Origin: Glandiceps talaboti
Lineage: Eukaryota; Hemichordata; Enteropneusta; Spengelidae
Direction of reading: 5' to 3'
DNA: 64,000 nucleotides
Assembly: GCF_964340395.1 (NCBI RefSeq)
Contig: NC_135550.1
Coordinates: forward strand, 19,819,176 to 19,883,175
In this document: positions 35,265-47,245 of the stretch, one piece after another
Position numbering within the stretch: the first letter of the stretch is position 1
How the letters are laid out: every line of letters begins with the position of its first letter
Notes under the pieces: model-generated
Database searches by the model: none
The model's input: only the letters and a program-made list of their open reading frames with translations
Told to the model about the DNA's origin: nothing
Program-made: the position numbers and the translations under genes

Positions 35265-35602
35265 CCAAATTTCTCATGACTGACCCTATGTATTCCTTGA
35301 ATTAGACCAAATACGTTTTGATACCATACCAAATGTGGCTGGATAAAAAAAAATGCAATAATTTCACTGATGACATGAAGACAGTTGACATCTCAAGTAC
35401 ATGTATGTATCTGTGCGAAAATTAATATTTACCACGGCTTATACAAAAATACTATGATTGTGAATTGAAACCATGACCAACACATACACATACACACACA
35501 CAACACTGACTTGCTGTGTTTGTGTCAAACAATATTACACCCTATAAATGTGTGCTTTGCACTCATTGACTAAATGCTCCTAGTGTATTAGGGCAAAATA
35601 AA

Positions 35603-38277
35603 GTCCATCAACTGATAGACATTTTGGCTTTGATAGTCCTGTGAAATGTAACAGAAAATTTGTACCAAAAATACCCCCACTTCATGTTAGATTTCCCTTC
35701 AAACCGTTTACATTCATCAAATCAACAGGTGTCATGAATGATATCTGTCATTACAAAAACGATATATACACTTGTTGATGACGAAGGCAATTAACAAACA
35801 GGAACATCTGCTTCTCAATGCCTCCTAAAATATAAAAACATGCTATTTACATATGTCAAAGTATGCCCTCTAGTGGCAGATTCTTGAGTTTCCCTGTACT
35901 ATTTTCTTAACTTCGAAAAATTAATACCGCTTTGCATATTTTACGGCTTTTAGTCAAAGTCACTTGTGAGCTAATAGTCTATTCAAGGATGGTCATAACG
36001 TGTCCTTTGCGCATTAACACTGGTGGCGGTATTTTTTGAATATTTGTATTAAAAACGTCATTATTTTGTACTATACTTCTCACAAGTGAATGTGGGTTTA
36101 GTCATAAATTCATAGACGGTGCAGTGGAGGGAACCTCCACTGCGGTGGAGGGAACTCTCCACTGTGTATGGTTTAGTGTTCTTACTGTTTGCATGTTGTG
36201 ATTCCCTGGGTGGGTCCTTCAACTACAGATCATACACAATAGTTTGTCTACTTGCTCAATATACCCCCTGGAATATACCACGGACACAGGTTCACTTCAA
36301 TAAAGTGGGGTCACAGCACATCCCTCTAGACTAACACCGAGGGGAGCTATTAAACAATGCATCTCGTTTTATTATTAGTAATAACCCCCCCCCCCCCCCC
36401 AGGCTACGGTACTGTAAACAAATAAGGTGATCAAAGAGCCCCGACTGTAGATCAGCCGTTGTAGGCGCTCTTCTCATCGCATCTTCATAAAAGGGAGAGG
36501 GATAATATCACTGCGCATCCAGGGATAAGGACGAACTCGGGCGATAATACTGTCTACCAACAAACAACAAGTCCACCCCCACCCCTACCCCCTCCAACGG
36601 CCATTTCTCACATTTCATGAAAACATGGAAATAAGCGGGCGGCATCAAAAGAAAAGATCGATTCAGGAAATATCTTTTTCGCTGTTGTTTTGGATTGTGA
36701 AAAAAGGTATGCACTGCAGTAATTTGAAAAAATTAACTTCAGCAATTGGTCGGAAAATTATGATATAAAACATTGTAGTTTAAATAACTCAATTTATCTT
36801 GTAATGAATACGAGGTAGGCCAAGTCTACAAAAACTACATATATAAACGGGTAATTAATAAATTCATGTTATTCGTATTATTTATTTAACTTTACTGGGA
36901 AGTTTGCATGGATTCAGATAAGTGTAAATTTAATCCTGTTCAAGCTCACTTCAAATCAGGAGGAATATTTCAAGGTTCAGATTTCTGTCAGTAGCTGGCG
37001 TTCAACGAGCTTGAAAGAGTCGCCGTTGAGGGCACAATTTAAGTTGCACACCCCACCTCCTTCCTATCTTTAGACAAAGTTCGATGCAATGTATAATATT
37101 TCTCGTTCCAATATAGTTAAATGCAACCGACTAACACCATCAAAAAGATGAATCTACTGAACTATTGAAAAGATTATGATATTGAATGGACAGCAAACAT
37201 TTGTGTGTGGTCACAAATTGGCCTATCAGATTTGAGGATGTGTACACAAATTAGCAAGTCGAGCAAATAGGACAGTGATTTGACCATTTCAACCACCTGG
37301 CACTTGTGTAGCACGTGTTTCCATAATTTTCTCATTCCGAGATTTTATTTCGACGTGAGAGGATAATAATGTCGTGGGCACTACGTTGAGGGGCATTTGT
37401 GGATAGTAATCTAGAATGGCTTCTCCATGATTTCGGGAACAGACTGGTAAGTAAAATTTAAATCCTTGTGTGTCCTCTAAATTTTTACGTCACCTTCTGA
37501 ATTTTTTGTTGTCCAGAAGATTTGAAATTGAATCTGCCTGCCTCAAACTCTGACATGATTTCATTGATCACTGGTTTATCACTATCGTCCCACTGTAAGT
37601 CTTATTGTTAGCTACAGTCTTTATAATTGGAGATTCTACGTCATTTCATGAACAATTAGTGCATGTGGTACTACAAATGATGTGTGACGTCATCAGCACA
37701 CGTCAACAAACTTTTCTTTCCCAAGTTTCTTTTTTTGGACATGTTTGAGACTTTTCAGACTTTTGAACGTTTCAAAATGTAATCTGTCCTGACTGTAAGC
37801 AATGTCTAAATATACGATTTTTAGAGGTGTTCTAAAGAGGTACAAAATTACACTAAAGGTCCAGCATGATCGTAAGTCCCGCTGTCCTGGACATTTGTCG
37901 CTGCGGGTGCTTCATTGCCTGACTTTATTATATTGACTGGGTATCAAAAGAGACACGATACTACTAATCTAACCACAAGGTGCATGTAAAGACAAACACT
38001 TTATACGAAAAAAAACACTTCCTCAACTAGTAAAGAAAATCCACCAAAAATTCCTGTCCTAAAAATTCATGTGCACTTCCATGAGTGTGACAAATACATC
38101 CATGGTGCATGTGACGATATAAACAGAATTGGGAGATTGTTGCCTCGCGAGGGCGCTATAGTGAGTCTCTTTCAACTTCCTTTCACCAAGAGACCAGATT
38201 TACACTGAATGCCTCCCATAAGGGTAAAATCATAGATTTTTGGGCCTACACACATTGTTGGAATACAAAATTCTAAA
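35603..38277. other. Intergenic DNA with palindromic and poly(C) elements
   Basis: No gene recognised. It contains a perfect small palindrome at 36121-36143, a 17-base C run at about 36386-36402, a higher-GC block at 36400-36720, and a TGACGTCA word at 37685. AACAGACTGGTAAGTA near 37440 resembles a splice donor, but no coding exon precedes it. Both ATGs just upstream meet stops within a few codons. Confidence 0.6.
36121..36165. repeat. Nested hairpin palindromes
   Basis: GCAGTGGAGG, loop GAA, CCTCCACTGC is a perfect 10-bp stem. It is followed at once by a second near-copy hairpin (GTGGAG..CTCCAC), and the outer arms can also pair with each other. Confidence 0.85.
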
Positions 38278-38625
38278 CTATAGCTATTATACATGATGTA
38301 CCACTTAATTAAAAATGTAATTAAATGAAACTAAATGAAATTTGAAGCTTGCACAGTTAACATATTGCCTCATTTTTAAAAAAACATTGATTATGCAAAT
38401 TAACCATATAGATTTATTATATGTTACAAAAACAAGCTTTAAATGACACATGCACTTCTTTACCATCGACCAGTAATACATATACAAAATTATCTGAAAT
38501 TTAAGTTTGCATTCTTAAGGAATAGTCTAATTACCCAATTCGGCAAATTAGTCATAAAATTAAAAACTATATTAACAGACTTTAGAGGATGGGCGCTTTG
38601 TCATCATTTCTATTCTCTCCGATGC
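38278..38625. mobile_element. Diverged internal-repeat fragment, same family as 41090-41702
   Basis: Shares GAAATTTGAAGCTTGCA, TTATGCAAATTA and TGAAATTTAAGTTTGCATTC-type words with the units at 41150-41560. It lacks the (ACAG)n tail. Confidence 0.5.
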
Positions 38626-38814
38626 TAAAGTGTGACTAATTGAGAACTTCCCAACCTCGGATTTCCGAGGTTAGTTAATATGCTAAGCTGGTAGAAATGT
38701 GTTAATTGGCCTCATCATCTATATCAACAGAAATAAAGAAGTGTCGGGTATTTGCATAATCTTCTTGTCCATCTTTTCATTGTATGCATGGACACTCAGA
38801 CCACTATAGAAAGT

Positions 38815-38940
38815 TGTCTTGCTGCTAGACGTTCGGGCTTTCTCCCGACGAAGTTCGCTGTGATGGCGAACGCCCATCCTTGTCGTATTGTAAATTCGGA
38901 ATAACACCTGAGGTCTAGCAGCTAGACTAGGACATGAGTA
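38815..38940. mobile_element. hAT-like MITE copy, degraded left terminus
   Basis: The termini GTCTTGCTGCTAGAC and GTCTAGCAGCTAGACTA are inverted copies. Two compact internal hairpins are visible (TTCGGG..CCCGA, and GTTCGC..GCGAAC at 38853-38871). Same family as 39382-39536. The first bases of the left end are mutated, and no target duplication remains. Confidence 0.75.
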
Positions 38941-39235
38941 GCTGTGGCCAGATTCATAGGAAGTATTTATAGTACGTAGGAGCACAGAAACTTCAAAGGC
39001 TTATTTATTCTTTATTGTTTAGTATAATGCCGTAGCGTTATTTTACAAATTGTGACTAACTTGGCCGCTTTATAATGAACACGCAGGACAATAGCCACCT
39101 TAGCTCTGAAATATGCTTTGAGAACTCTCTGTCAGCAGTTGTGTCGCAGTTCTCTGAGTGCACATTTCCAAACTTTGACCCGTCTTTTTTACACCTGACC
39201 CCATGAAGACGCGGCATTACACAAATATCCATTAT

Positions 39236-39363
39236 CGGATAAAATCTAATTTTAGACTCTAGGTTAGATGCTTGCTCTGATTCACTTTTTATGATATTAT
39301 CCTATAAAAAGTACTCTGTACGTGCGAAGAGTAATATTAGAGTCTAAAATTCGATTTTGTCGG
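39236..39363. mobile_element. Short foldback/MITE-like element
   Basis: Arms CGGATAAAATCTAATTTTAG (39236) and the inverted copy ending at 39363 share AATTTTAGACTCTA. An inner palindrome CTTTTTAT..ATAAAAAG sits in the loop. Confidence 0.7.
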
Positions 39364-39373
39364 CGTCTGTCAA

Positions 39374-39544
39374 ATCGCTACTAGTCTTGCTGCTAGATGT
39401 TCGTGCTTTCTTTCGATACTATAAGCGAACAAAGTTTGCAGTGAGGGCTTGCCTTTGATGTTCCATCCTCGATAGCGATGTTCGGTCGTGTGTCGTATTG
39501 TATTGGAAGAACATCCGAGGTCTAGCAGATAGACTAATCGCTAC
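39374..39544. mobile_element. hAT-like MITE with 8-bp target-site duplication
   Basis: The element is 39382-39536 (155 bp). Its terminal inverted repeats are TAGTCTTGCTGCTAGA and its near-perfect inverse TCTAGCAGATAGACTA. It is flanked by identical octamers ATCGCTAC at 39374-39381 and 39537-39544. An 8-bp duplication is the hAT superfamily signature. It has no coding capacity. Confidence 0.88.
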
Positions 39545-41089
39545 CATGAAAAGAGGCCAATGGTTTGCGTGATGTTGAAAATAAAACGTCCATATGATTA
39601 TTATATTGAAACGGCTTAGTGAATACACACAACTAGCACTACAAACGGAGATGTGTTCCAACTCAGACTCAGACCACTAATGAATATTTTCAGTGGTCTG
39701 AGGTTACACAGACAAGGACACAAAATTGCAGTCCCGTGCTTTTATAATGTTTTGCACTCGCAAATCCGTCATCAAAGAATGTACACTTGCTATTGAATCT
39801 AGGATGAATAAAGTTTAAACGTTGTAAACCTTTCTCGCATATATTATGACAGTGATGTTGAATTTGAGGGAAAATTCTGTTTGACAATAGAATAGACTAG
39901 CCAAGATTACTGACTACATAGCTCTTCAATGTAAGTGTGAGCAGTGAAGTGAAAACAGCTAGACAGTGTACTTCCCGTTTCTCGGACAAGGCAACATTAT
40001 ATCGCCCTTCACATGCTATTGTTTGTAATTGGTAAAACAAAAGGCGTTCTATAGAATATCATATCCCTTCGTCGCTAAAATTAACAGAGACGAGAAAATG
40101 ACGGAAATGCAAGTTATCGAACATTCAGGACAAACACATATTTCAGTTAGAAAAACTTCCCTTTTTGAAATGGAGATTAGTTCCCAGCATCATTTTCACA
40201 AACCTGCGAAGAGGCCTTGATTGACACAACATTGTACAGTCATGGACACAGTCTATCTGAGAGACATTCCTTACTGTTCACAAATATAGACATTTCTACT
40301 AGGCTACATCCATTTCGTAGGGTCTATGATCCATCTCAGACCGGTTGACCACAAGTGGTCTGAGGGTCCATGTCGCCCTGCTTGCATACGGAGTAAGTCG
40401 CCTACAAAGAGACAGTTGTGAAACCTGGGCTTACCTGAAATGCTAGTAACTAAAGATTTAACGCATCTGTGTTCAAATATCAGCAATAAATCGACTATTT
40501 AGTAATTTTACCTCGCCTTGGCTACAAAAGTACTAGTCCCAATCCGGAGGACCAGAAATCCCGAAATCACAAGTTCAATCGTAATTTATGCCCAAGTGGA
40601 CGCCCGATCAAATGTGGTGGAGTTTGTAAGGCGGGACTTTGAAATCAGTCGGAACTGGAAAAGTTCCGATTTTGACACTTATTGTGATCGTACCAGCGAC
40701 TACTATCGTCAAAAAGATGTAAAATGAGTACATATTCGACCGATTGCTAATATTTGATAGCTTTATTTAAAAAAATTATATGTAATTATTTTGTTATTGG
40801 TGCGAAAGCATTTTGTTTTCGCACTCGCTATAGGCCGGTTACTTTTCGTGGGACGGTGTTGAGCGAAACACGTGCACTGTCTGCAAGCAGGACTGTGATC
40901 CATGGTACAACATCTGGGCACTGGCAAGGAACACAGTTTCTTGTCTGTGATCTGAGGTACAACTACTGACCATTATCGGATTGAGAGGTGTCAACGAGTT
41001 CCAGCAAGATGCTTAGTTTAGACAAACAAGTTTTATTTATACATAACCCCAAAGCGTAGGCTGGTGACGTTATTCACCATATGGGTACA
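39545..41089. other. Intergenic DNA, no feature recognised
   Basis: Relatively high complexity with CpGs, but no splice-bounded open frame that I recognise. GTGCGAAAGC..TTTTCGCAC at 40800-40824 can form a small hairpin. It does not match the histone 3' stem-loop. Confidence 0.6.
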
Positions 41090-41628
41090 GGTACAAGAAG
41101 GTGCTAAAAGGTGTTACTTTTATCATCGGCAGAATTGTAATGTGGTTGATGTATGTACTAAATTATATGGAATTTGAAACATGCATTCCAAAGATATAGC
41201 TTAATTACTGAAGATCATTAATAAAAAAATTATTCAAATTACTCATTAAAAGTAAAGGCTTTGTCAACAAACTCGTGTGCATTGTTATGGTTGGTCTATG
41301 TACCAAATTCTATGAAATTTGAAGCTTGCATTCTGAAGATAAAGCGGAATTACCGAACAACATTAATTATGCAAATTATTCATTAAAACTGCAATCTACA
41401 TCAACAAACCTTATAGGACATATGCACTTTGTTATGGTTAACATATGCACTAAATTATATTCAATTTGAAGTATACATTCCAAAGATATAGCCAAATTAG
41501 TCAAAACCATTAAATATGCAAATGACTAATAAATGCTCATTGGATGCTTACCAAAATCTAATCAGTTCTTGCCATTAGCATATGGTAGATGTGTAGCAAA
41601 TGTCAGCTGTTTTTAAGAAAATGATGAC

Positions 41629-41659
<31 letters not shown>

Positions 41660-41702
41660 TCCCCTTTTAATACCTCTCGTACCCTTACAGGAGGTGAAAA
41701 TG
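41090..41702. mobile_element. Internal-tandem-repeat element with (ACAG)n tail, family 2
   Basis: Three ~146-bp units carry ATTTGAARC and CATTCCAAAGATATAGC (starts near 41171, 41319 and 41463). They are followed by (ACAG)n at 41632-41660, then a short terminal segment with an ACCTC..GAGGT hairpin and GAAAA. Boundaries are approximate. Confidence 0.7.
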
Positions 41703-43195
41703 AAGATGGTAAGCATGCATCATTTAACTGCTTATTTGCACAGATTGACACTTGTTTGAATGATATCATTTGTATGTATTATCAAGGACAATATGATTAT
41801 ATGAAATATGGTATCTATTCTGTTCTGTCACCATGGTAACAAATCACAGGCGACCTGAACTTAGACAGGTTTTCTAACCAGATTTAAACTGAATGCCTTC
41901 CGTAATGGTCTTGCAATTTCATGATTTATACAAGAAATTTAGCTCTATGTCTGTGATTTTTCAAGCCCCAATGAAAGTTAGTTGTCAAAAATGTTGTTCA
42001 AATGCCCGCCTCCTATTCTCGGCACAGGAAAGCTTGCTATCCTCGACTTCACTTGGCTTTCATGATTCCCTACATACACGGGATGTGCACACCCGTTTCC
42101 ATGGCAAATAACAAACGAAATTCAAATCCTCATGACATTGCTATAATTACACATCAGAAAGTTTATACATACTTCATGGTAAGCATCGTAACAGTATAAC
42201 AACTTTAATACATTGAGTGATACGGTATTATTGCCCTACTTCGTCACTGGGTAAGGTGTATACATTCCTGTTTCGACCGTCAGACGTACCGGTACCATCT
42301 GCTCCAAATCCTATAAGTTTCTGCTTCCAACTTTCATCAACTTTGTCACATATAGTTTTTGTCAAGATTTTGTTGAGTGACGCGCCCTCACTGTACACTA
42401 ATTATATAGAGATCAGTGTATAGGTCACCAGTATGGATACATTGTTGCGAACCCACACAATTGACTGCTGAATAGAAATATCAATTTTTACGTAAGCAGT
42501 GAACCAACAGTGTTGAAGGCAATTTTCATCGTAGGCTTGGTCTATTTTCCATATTTTTAATTGACCATATACATTTTGGTATAAATGATAAGATTATTAC
42601 ACTTGATAAATATGTGAGAGTATATTTATTTCCTGAGATAACAAGCTAAATAAACGATTACAAGCCTTGCAACAAACTGTGGTAGTTTGTTAAGGGGAGA
42701 AATTGGAAAAGAACATGGTAAAAAGAAGAATGTTCGAGGTCAATATAATACTTCCTGAACTTCTAATTGAAAATCTAAAAAGATACGATTTCTCTTTATT
42801 CATCTGCGCATCAGTATGTGAAATTTGAAAACGATAACTTCATATTTGACGAATTTGAAACGATGATAAATATTTCACCTGTTTGTGAACTCCGTACCCA
42901 TTGTAAACCTATTTTAAGGCCAAGAAAAAAAAAAGAATTGTTTTCTGGTGAGTTTGCATCACTTAAATAAATACCCCGCCTTGATCTTCTTTGTTCTCGT
43001 GTTTGTCCAGCCAATGCAGACTGCAGATCCAAGGGAAAACACAAAATAACTCTCCCTACATTAATTGTTACTTCAGGTAAGACAACTGCACAACTAATCA
43101 TGAACAATTAACAAAATATTTGCATCGTCACACCACTTTAGACAACATTTCCTGATCAGAAACAACAATTTTCTTTTGTGTGGCCATGGCGTCTA
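41703..43195. other. Intergenic DNA, no feature recognised
   Basis: Mixed-complexity sequence without supported exons. The 98-codon minus-strand frame at 42811-43107 has no recognisable domain. Confidence 0.6.
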
Positions 43196-43566
43196 ATTAC
43201 CAAAAATATATATTTTTAACCAAAATTAACTTGTTTACACCTAATTTGCATATTACTGATGGAATCATCATGTCATGAACAACTCCCCCCTAGAAACATT
43301 CCTGCCAAATTTCAGGCCAATCTGCCCAGTAGTTTTGGAGTTTTTTGACTAAAAATCACATTTTTTACACAAAACACACATCTCTGATGCGATCATTTTC
43401 ATTTGATCAATTTCCCATCAAGACAACTAAAGTAACATGACCACCAAATATCAAAGTAATCGGTCGAGCAGTTTTGACTTTAATTTGTTTACACATCCAC
43501 ACACACAGACACTTAGCGATGCATATATCACTACTGAACCTATCAGTTCAGTTGTGCTAAAAACTG
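43196..43566. mobile_element. Internal-tandem-repeat element with terminal hairpin, family 1 (copy B)
   Basis: Contains CAAATTTCAGGCCAATCTGC, CAGTAGTTTTGGAGTTTTTTG and CCTAATTTGCATAT, as in the larger copy at 51370-52392. It then has a short (CA)/(ACAG) tract and the shared 3' end CACTACTGAA..TTCAGTTGTGCTAAAAAC. Confidence 0.8.
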
Positions 43567-45156
43567 CAAAATACTCCTGTTTCTTTGGAACTACACACTC
43601 ATTTACACCACACAGATCAAGAAATAATCACTGTACACCATATTAATATTGAAGTTTTGATTAAACTTTATTTGATTATGTTGCATGTTTTAAGCTGTTA
43701 TGGAAGCCATAAACATATAAACATCTTGTGTTTGTAACAACAACAAATTCAAATACTCCTTCCTCAAGTTAACCATCGACTCTCCTCCATTCATTGAAAT
43801 TCATGTAAATATTTTTTTTAAACCTTTTTGTGTGCGTTAGATGCATGAAACATAAAGTAATATACACATTATATTTGAGCTATCTTTTTAAAATAAAAAA
43901 AAGGCTTCAGCTGCTCTAAGACCATGCTGAAAGTCACTTTTCATTAGTAATTTGCACGTTATGGACGTGAAAAGACTCTAATGGCAAGGCTACAAATGAT
44001 TCATACTATAATGCTGACCAATGATGAAGTCTATTGAAGACACTAACCCTCTCTCACTTTAATTAAATTTCATTGATATTGAATATGTAAAATTGTCCGA
44101 AAGTCAAAAATGAAACACCTAAAGTTAGTTACATACTCATAACCATCAAACGACCATTCACAAAACAGTATACTTTTTTACACATTTGTTTTGTTTTCTT
44201 GTATTACATACAACAGATATACCAATTTTGGAGAGAAAAAAAAAGATGGCAGAGTTTTGTGTATCAACTACCAGCATTTTATGCTTAGGAGAACAGGAAA
44301 AGACATCTTGTTTTCATCATATTACCCTGGTAGTTGAAGCTTCGGTTTTCTAAGATAGACACAAACTAAAACTATTGTCACAACATGTTGATACAACAGT
44401 GATAAGCTACTGAATGGACATTGCTTTAATTATAGTCTCATTAGGGAGGTGTCTCTGAAAAGAAATATATTTAGAGTTCCATGAACTTGCAGTGCTGTTT
44501 TGGGACTTCCAATGCTTACAACACTATGTTGATTACAGGGTGATTAGAGTCACACAACAAAGGAACTACTATCACCCACTTGTGTAAACAATACTAGATT
44601 TAGTTCGTGTCCATGTTGGTAAACCGAAGGCTGGATTACCAGTGTCGTAAAGTAACAAGTAAAGACGTCATGTTTTTGTCATAACAAGTAAAGACATTAC
44701 GTTTTCGCGGCAAGTAACAAGATTTCTCAGAATACGCAAGCCACACACAGTAATGTAGAAATACACATTTCTAAAAATACAGAGACATGTTTTAAAAACT
44801 TATGGAGATAAAGGGATTGGAAACGACACGGCAAGAGAGGTAATACAGAAGAAAGATTGCTAACTACATGACTATATTAGTTTTTAAAGTGTCAGGAACA
44901 TCTCTTAGCTCTAGATAATATGGCAGTCTCGGTATATATATATATATAAGGATATAGTTAGTCAAGACAAGAAGTACAGCTACACCTTATCAATTATGAG
45001 ATGTTGAGTAAATTTGAACCAGAGAAATTAGACCATGGCTTGTTTACCCATTGTCAGGAATATATTATAAATGTATTTAGATTGAGATCCTACATATTTC
45101 ATCAAAATAAACAAAATTACAATAAATTACTAGGAATTTGTCTAAATTTGAGGTAC
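43567..45156. other. Intergenic AT-rich DNA
   Basis: No gene seen. A (TA)n tract lies at about 44933-44950. The 66-codon frame at 45001-45201 runs into a tandem repeat and is not supported. Confidence 0.6.
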
Positions 45157-45315
45157 TCGGTAAGTTATCACTCGGTGGATGGAAAATGCCATTCCCTGTG
45201 ATCTGACTCGATTCATCAACACTATATGGTACTGTTAATAGTAAGTTATCACTTGGTGGATGGATGCCGTTCCCTGTGATCTGACTTGATTCATTGATGA
45301 TATACTATATAAACA
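45157..45315. repeat. Two-copy ~80-bp tandem duplication
   Basis: GGTAAGTTATCACTCGGTGG and AGTAAGTTATCACTTGGTGG start two adjacent copies, each continuing through TTCCCTGTGATCTGACT. Confidence 0.85.
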
Positions 45316-45532
45316 TATCCAATAAGGAATCATTTCTACTCTCAATACATTCTCTGATTTCACTACACTTCACTGAAGTACTACAAGTTTTTGTCCCAGC
45401 ATGTCCAAAGAAAATATCATTGAAAGAATTCCCCTAAGCTTCATATAACCTGTGAAACTGGAAATAAAATACTACAAATGGTGTCAAAGCAAAACTGCTT
45501 ACCTTGCTTACACTGAAAAATAGGTAATGTTT

Positions 45533-45765
45533 AAGTGGCCATATGGATGAGGTTGGGCATTTATTTTGGATTTTCAATTTTATAAAGCAATTATATCATG
45601 GCTTCCTTCTTGAAAATCAACGTGAAACATCATATGCTAAGTCCTTGTTTGTAACTCAATAGATTGCAAATGATTAATGAATGTGTAAAAGGTTTGTTAT
45701 TGTGTGTACAATAACAAACATTTCACACACTTTTTTTTTAGCTTTTGCAAACTTGCTGTAACCAT
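45533..45765. mobile_element. Second, partial copy of the foldback element at 24190
   Basis: Begins AAGTGGCCATATGGATGAGG and follows the left arm of the 24190 element through ACTCAATAGATTGCAAATG, then only the start of the right arm. Divergence is perhaps 15-20% by eye. Confidence 0.8.
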
Positions 45766-46149
45766 TGACTTTTGGATCAACAAACTGAAACTCTAGGGCT
45801 ATGGATCATTCTGTTTTATACCAACATTTGTACACCTATATTCTTATACACAACCAGGATACCTTATCTGGTCACCTACAGGAAAATTCCTACCTAACAT
45901 CGCACCAATGCCCAACTCTTTCATTATACATGTAATGGCTTTTGATAAAGAAAGGATCATTTTATTTTGCCTCGGTAAACTATTGATCCAAGACACTTCA
46001 TTGATCATACCAAATATCTCATGAATTTTGTGAACATTTTTTGAGTGTTGGTCTTCAGACCAAAATAACATGTTATGACCCAACTCACATACATAGGATG
46101 TGACTGTTTTGCTTTGAAAAATTTAAACTAGTTACCCCATGTAGCATCC

Positions 46150-46225
46150 CCTTGACAATCTGTCGGCAGTTTTTGACTTGAAGTCACACACACGCACGCT
46201 TTACCATTCCTATAGCCCTAACGAA
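46150..46225. mobile_element. Isolated 3'-tail fragment of family 1
   Basis: AATCTGTCGGCAGTTTTTGA, a CACA tract, then TTTACCATTCCTATAGCCCT matches the tail region of the elements at 43196 and 51370. Confidence 0.5.
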
Positions 46226-46278
46226 CCGTATACTTCATTATGCTGAAATGAATTGGTAGTATGTACATGCATATATAC

Positions 46279-46465
46279 ATACATACCAGTGTGCCCTCAA
46301 ATGATAGCCAAATATTGTTGTTGTGAGTCAAAATGAGAAAAGCTGGGATTTCTTGTGAGTCATCACATAGTAAGAAATAGGGGAACACCAAATTATGGTG
46401 TGTCACTACAAATTGTGTGCGTTAGTGGCGTGTCATATTGGTTTAGAGGGCACACTGATACATAC
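46279..46465. mobile_element. hAT-like MITE inserted in a CATA microsatellite
   Basis: The element is 46287-46457 (171 bp) with inverted termini CAGTGTGCCCTCAAA and TTTAGAGGGCACACTG. The octamer ATACATAC flanks both sides (46279-46286, 46458-46465). The flanks are themselves (CATA)n, so the duplication is less decisive than at 39374. CAGTG-type ends plus 8 bp still fit hAT. Confidence 0.82.
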
Positions 46466-46807
46466 ATACATACATACATACATAGAGCTGAATATCTGGA
46501 CTGTGAAGCAGCATAAATGTAAACAAAAAATTTAAAAACTCCATTCATGTACTATATATGGTTAGCATCATATAATGAAAATAGTTTTTACAAAACTTCT
46601 GCTATTTAAATATATTGAGTCAAATTGATAATGAAATAGTTAGCGGGATTCCTTTTGTTGGGAATATTGTTTGTGATTGAAGAGTAAAATCTCCAAGAGA
46701 ATCCAAAGTCATCTCAGCAAATGTCTTTCTCATTTTGCTCAAAGTTTGAAACTTGCAAATATGTTTGTAGATACTGAACTGATAAATATAGCAGTTGATG
46801 GTTCTGT

Positions 46808-47245
46808 TAAAAGTCCAAAACTTGCACATAAGTTTATAGATACTGCTGCAATCCATTTAGTCAGATGAAATGATACATAGCAGTTAGGTTTCTAAAAGTC
46901 CAAAACTCGCACATAAGTTTATAGATACTGCTGCAATCCATTTAGTCAGATGAACTGATACATAGCAGTTAGGTTGCTGATAATTCTGCTAAAAGTCCAA
47001 AACTTGCACATAAGTTTATAGATACTGCTGCAATCCATTTAGTCAGATGAACTGATACATAGCAGTTAGGTTTCTAGAAGTCCAAAACTTGCACATAAGT
47101 TTATAGATACTGCTGCATTCCATTTAGTCAGATGAACTGATACATAGCAGTTAGGTTGCTGATAATTCTGCTAAAAGTCCAAAACTTGCACATAAGTTTG
47201 TAGATACTGCTGCATTCCATCTCAATCAGATGAACTGATTATTGT
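46808..47245. repeat. Alternating 85/97-bp tandem array
   Basis: Five units start AAGTCCAAAAC at 46811, 46896, 46993, 47078 and 47175, so spacing alternates exactly 85, 97, 85, 97 and forms a 182-bp dimer. A diverged ancestral unit precedes it at about 46680-46810. Confidence 0.92.

Larger units (their letters stand above)
30182..35602 (+). other. Probable 3' UTR and 3' flank of the NPAS3-like gene
   Basis: No coding signal. Sense AATAAA hexamers occur at 30805-30810, 34758-34763 and 35597-35602. Which one is used cannot be told from sequence. The stretch is free of the dispersed elements common after 36 kb, which fits a long transcribed UTR. It holds a (GAT)n tract, (AATC)n, (TTG)n and (GT)n microsatellites, and repeated TTGCCAA heptamers. 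Confidence 0.5.

Noticed and set aside
37380-37450. Possible first exon with a GTAAGTAAA donor
   Set aside because: Both ATGs before the donor meet stops within a few codons, and no downstream exon is recognisable.
37685-37692. Palindromic TGACGTCA (also at 59513)
   Set aside because: About one chance occurrence is expected in 64 kb, and there is no promoter context at either site.
40800-40824. GTGCGAAA..TTTTCGCAC hairpin considered as a histone mRNA 3' end
   Set aside because: It does not match the conserved histone stem-loop, and no histone frame is nearby.
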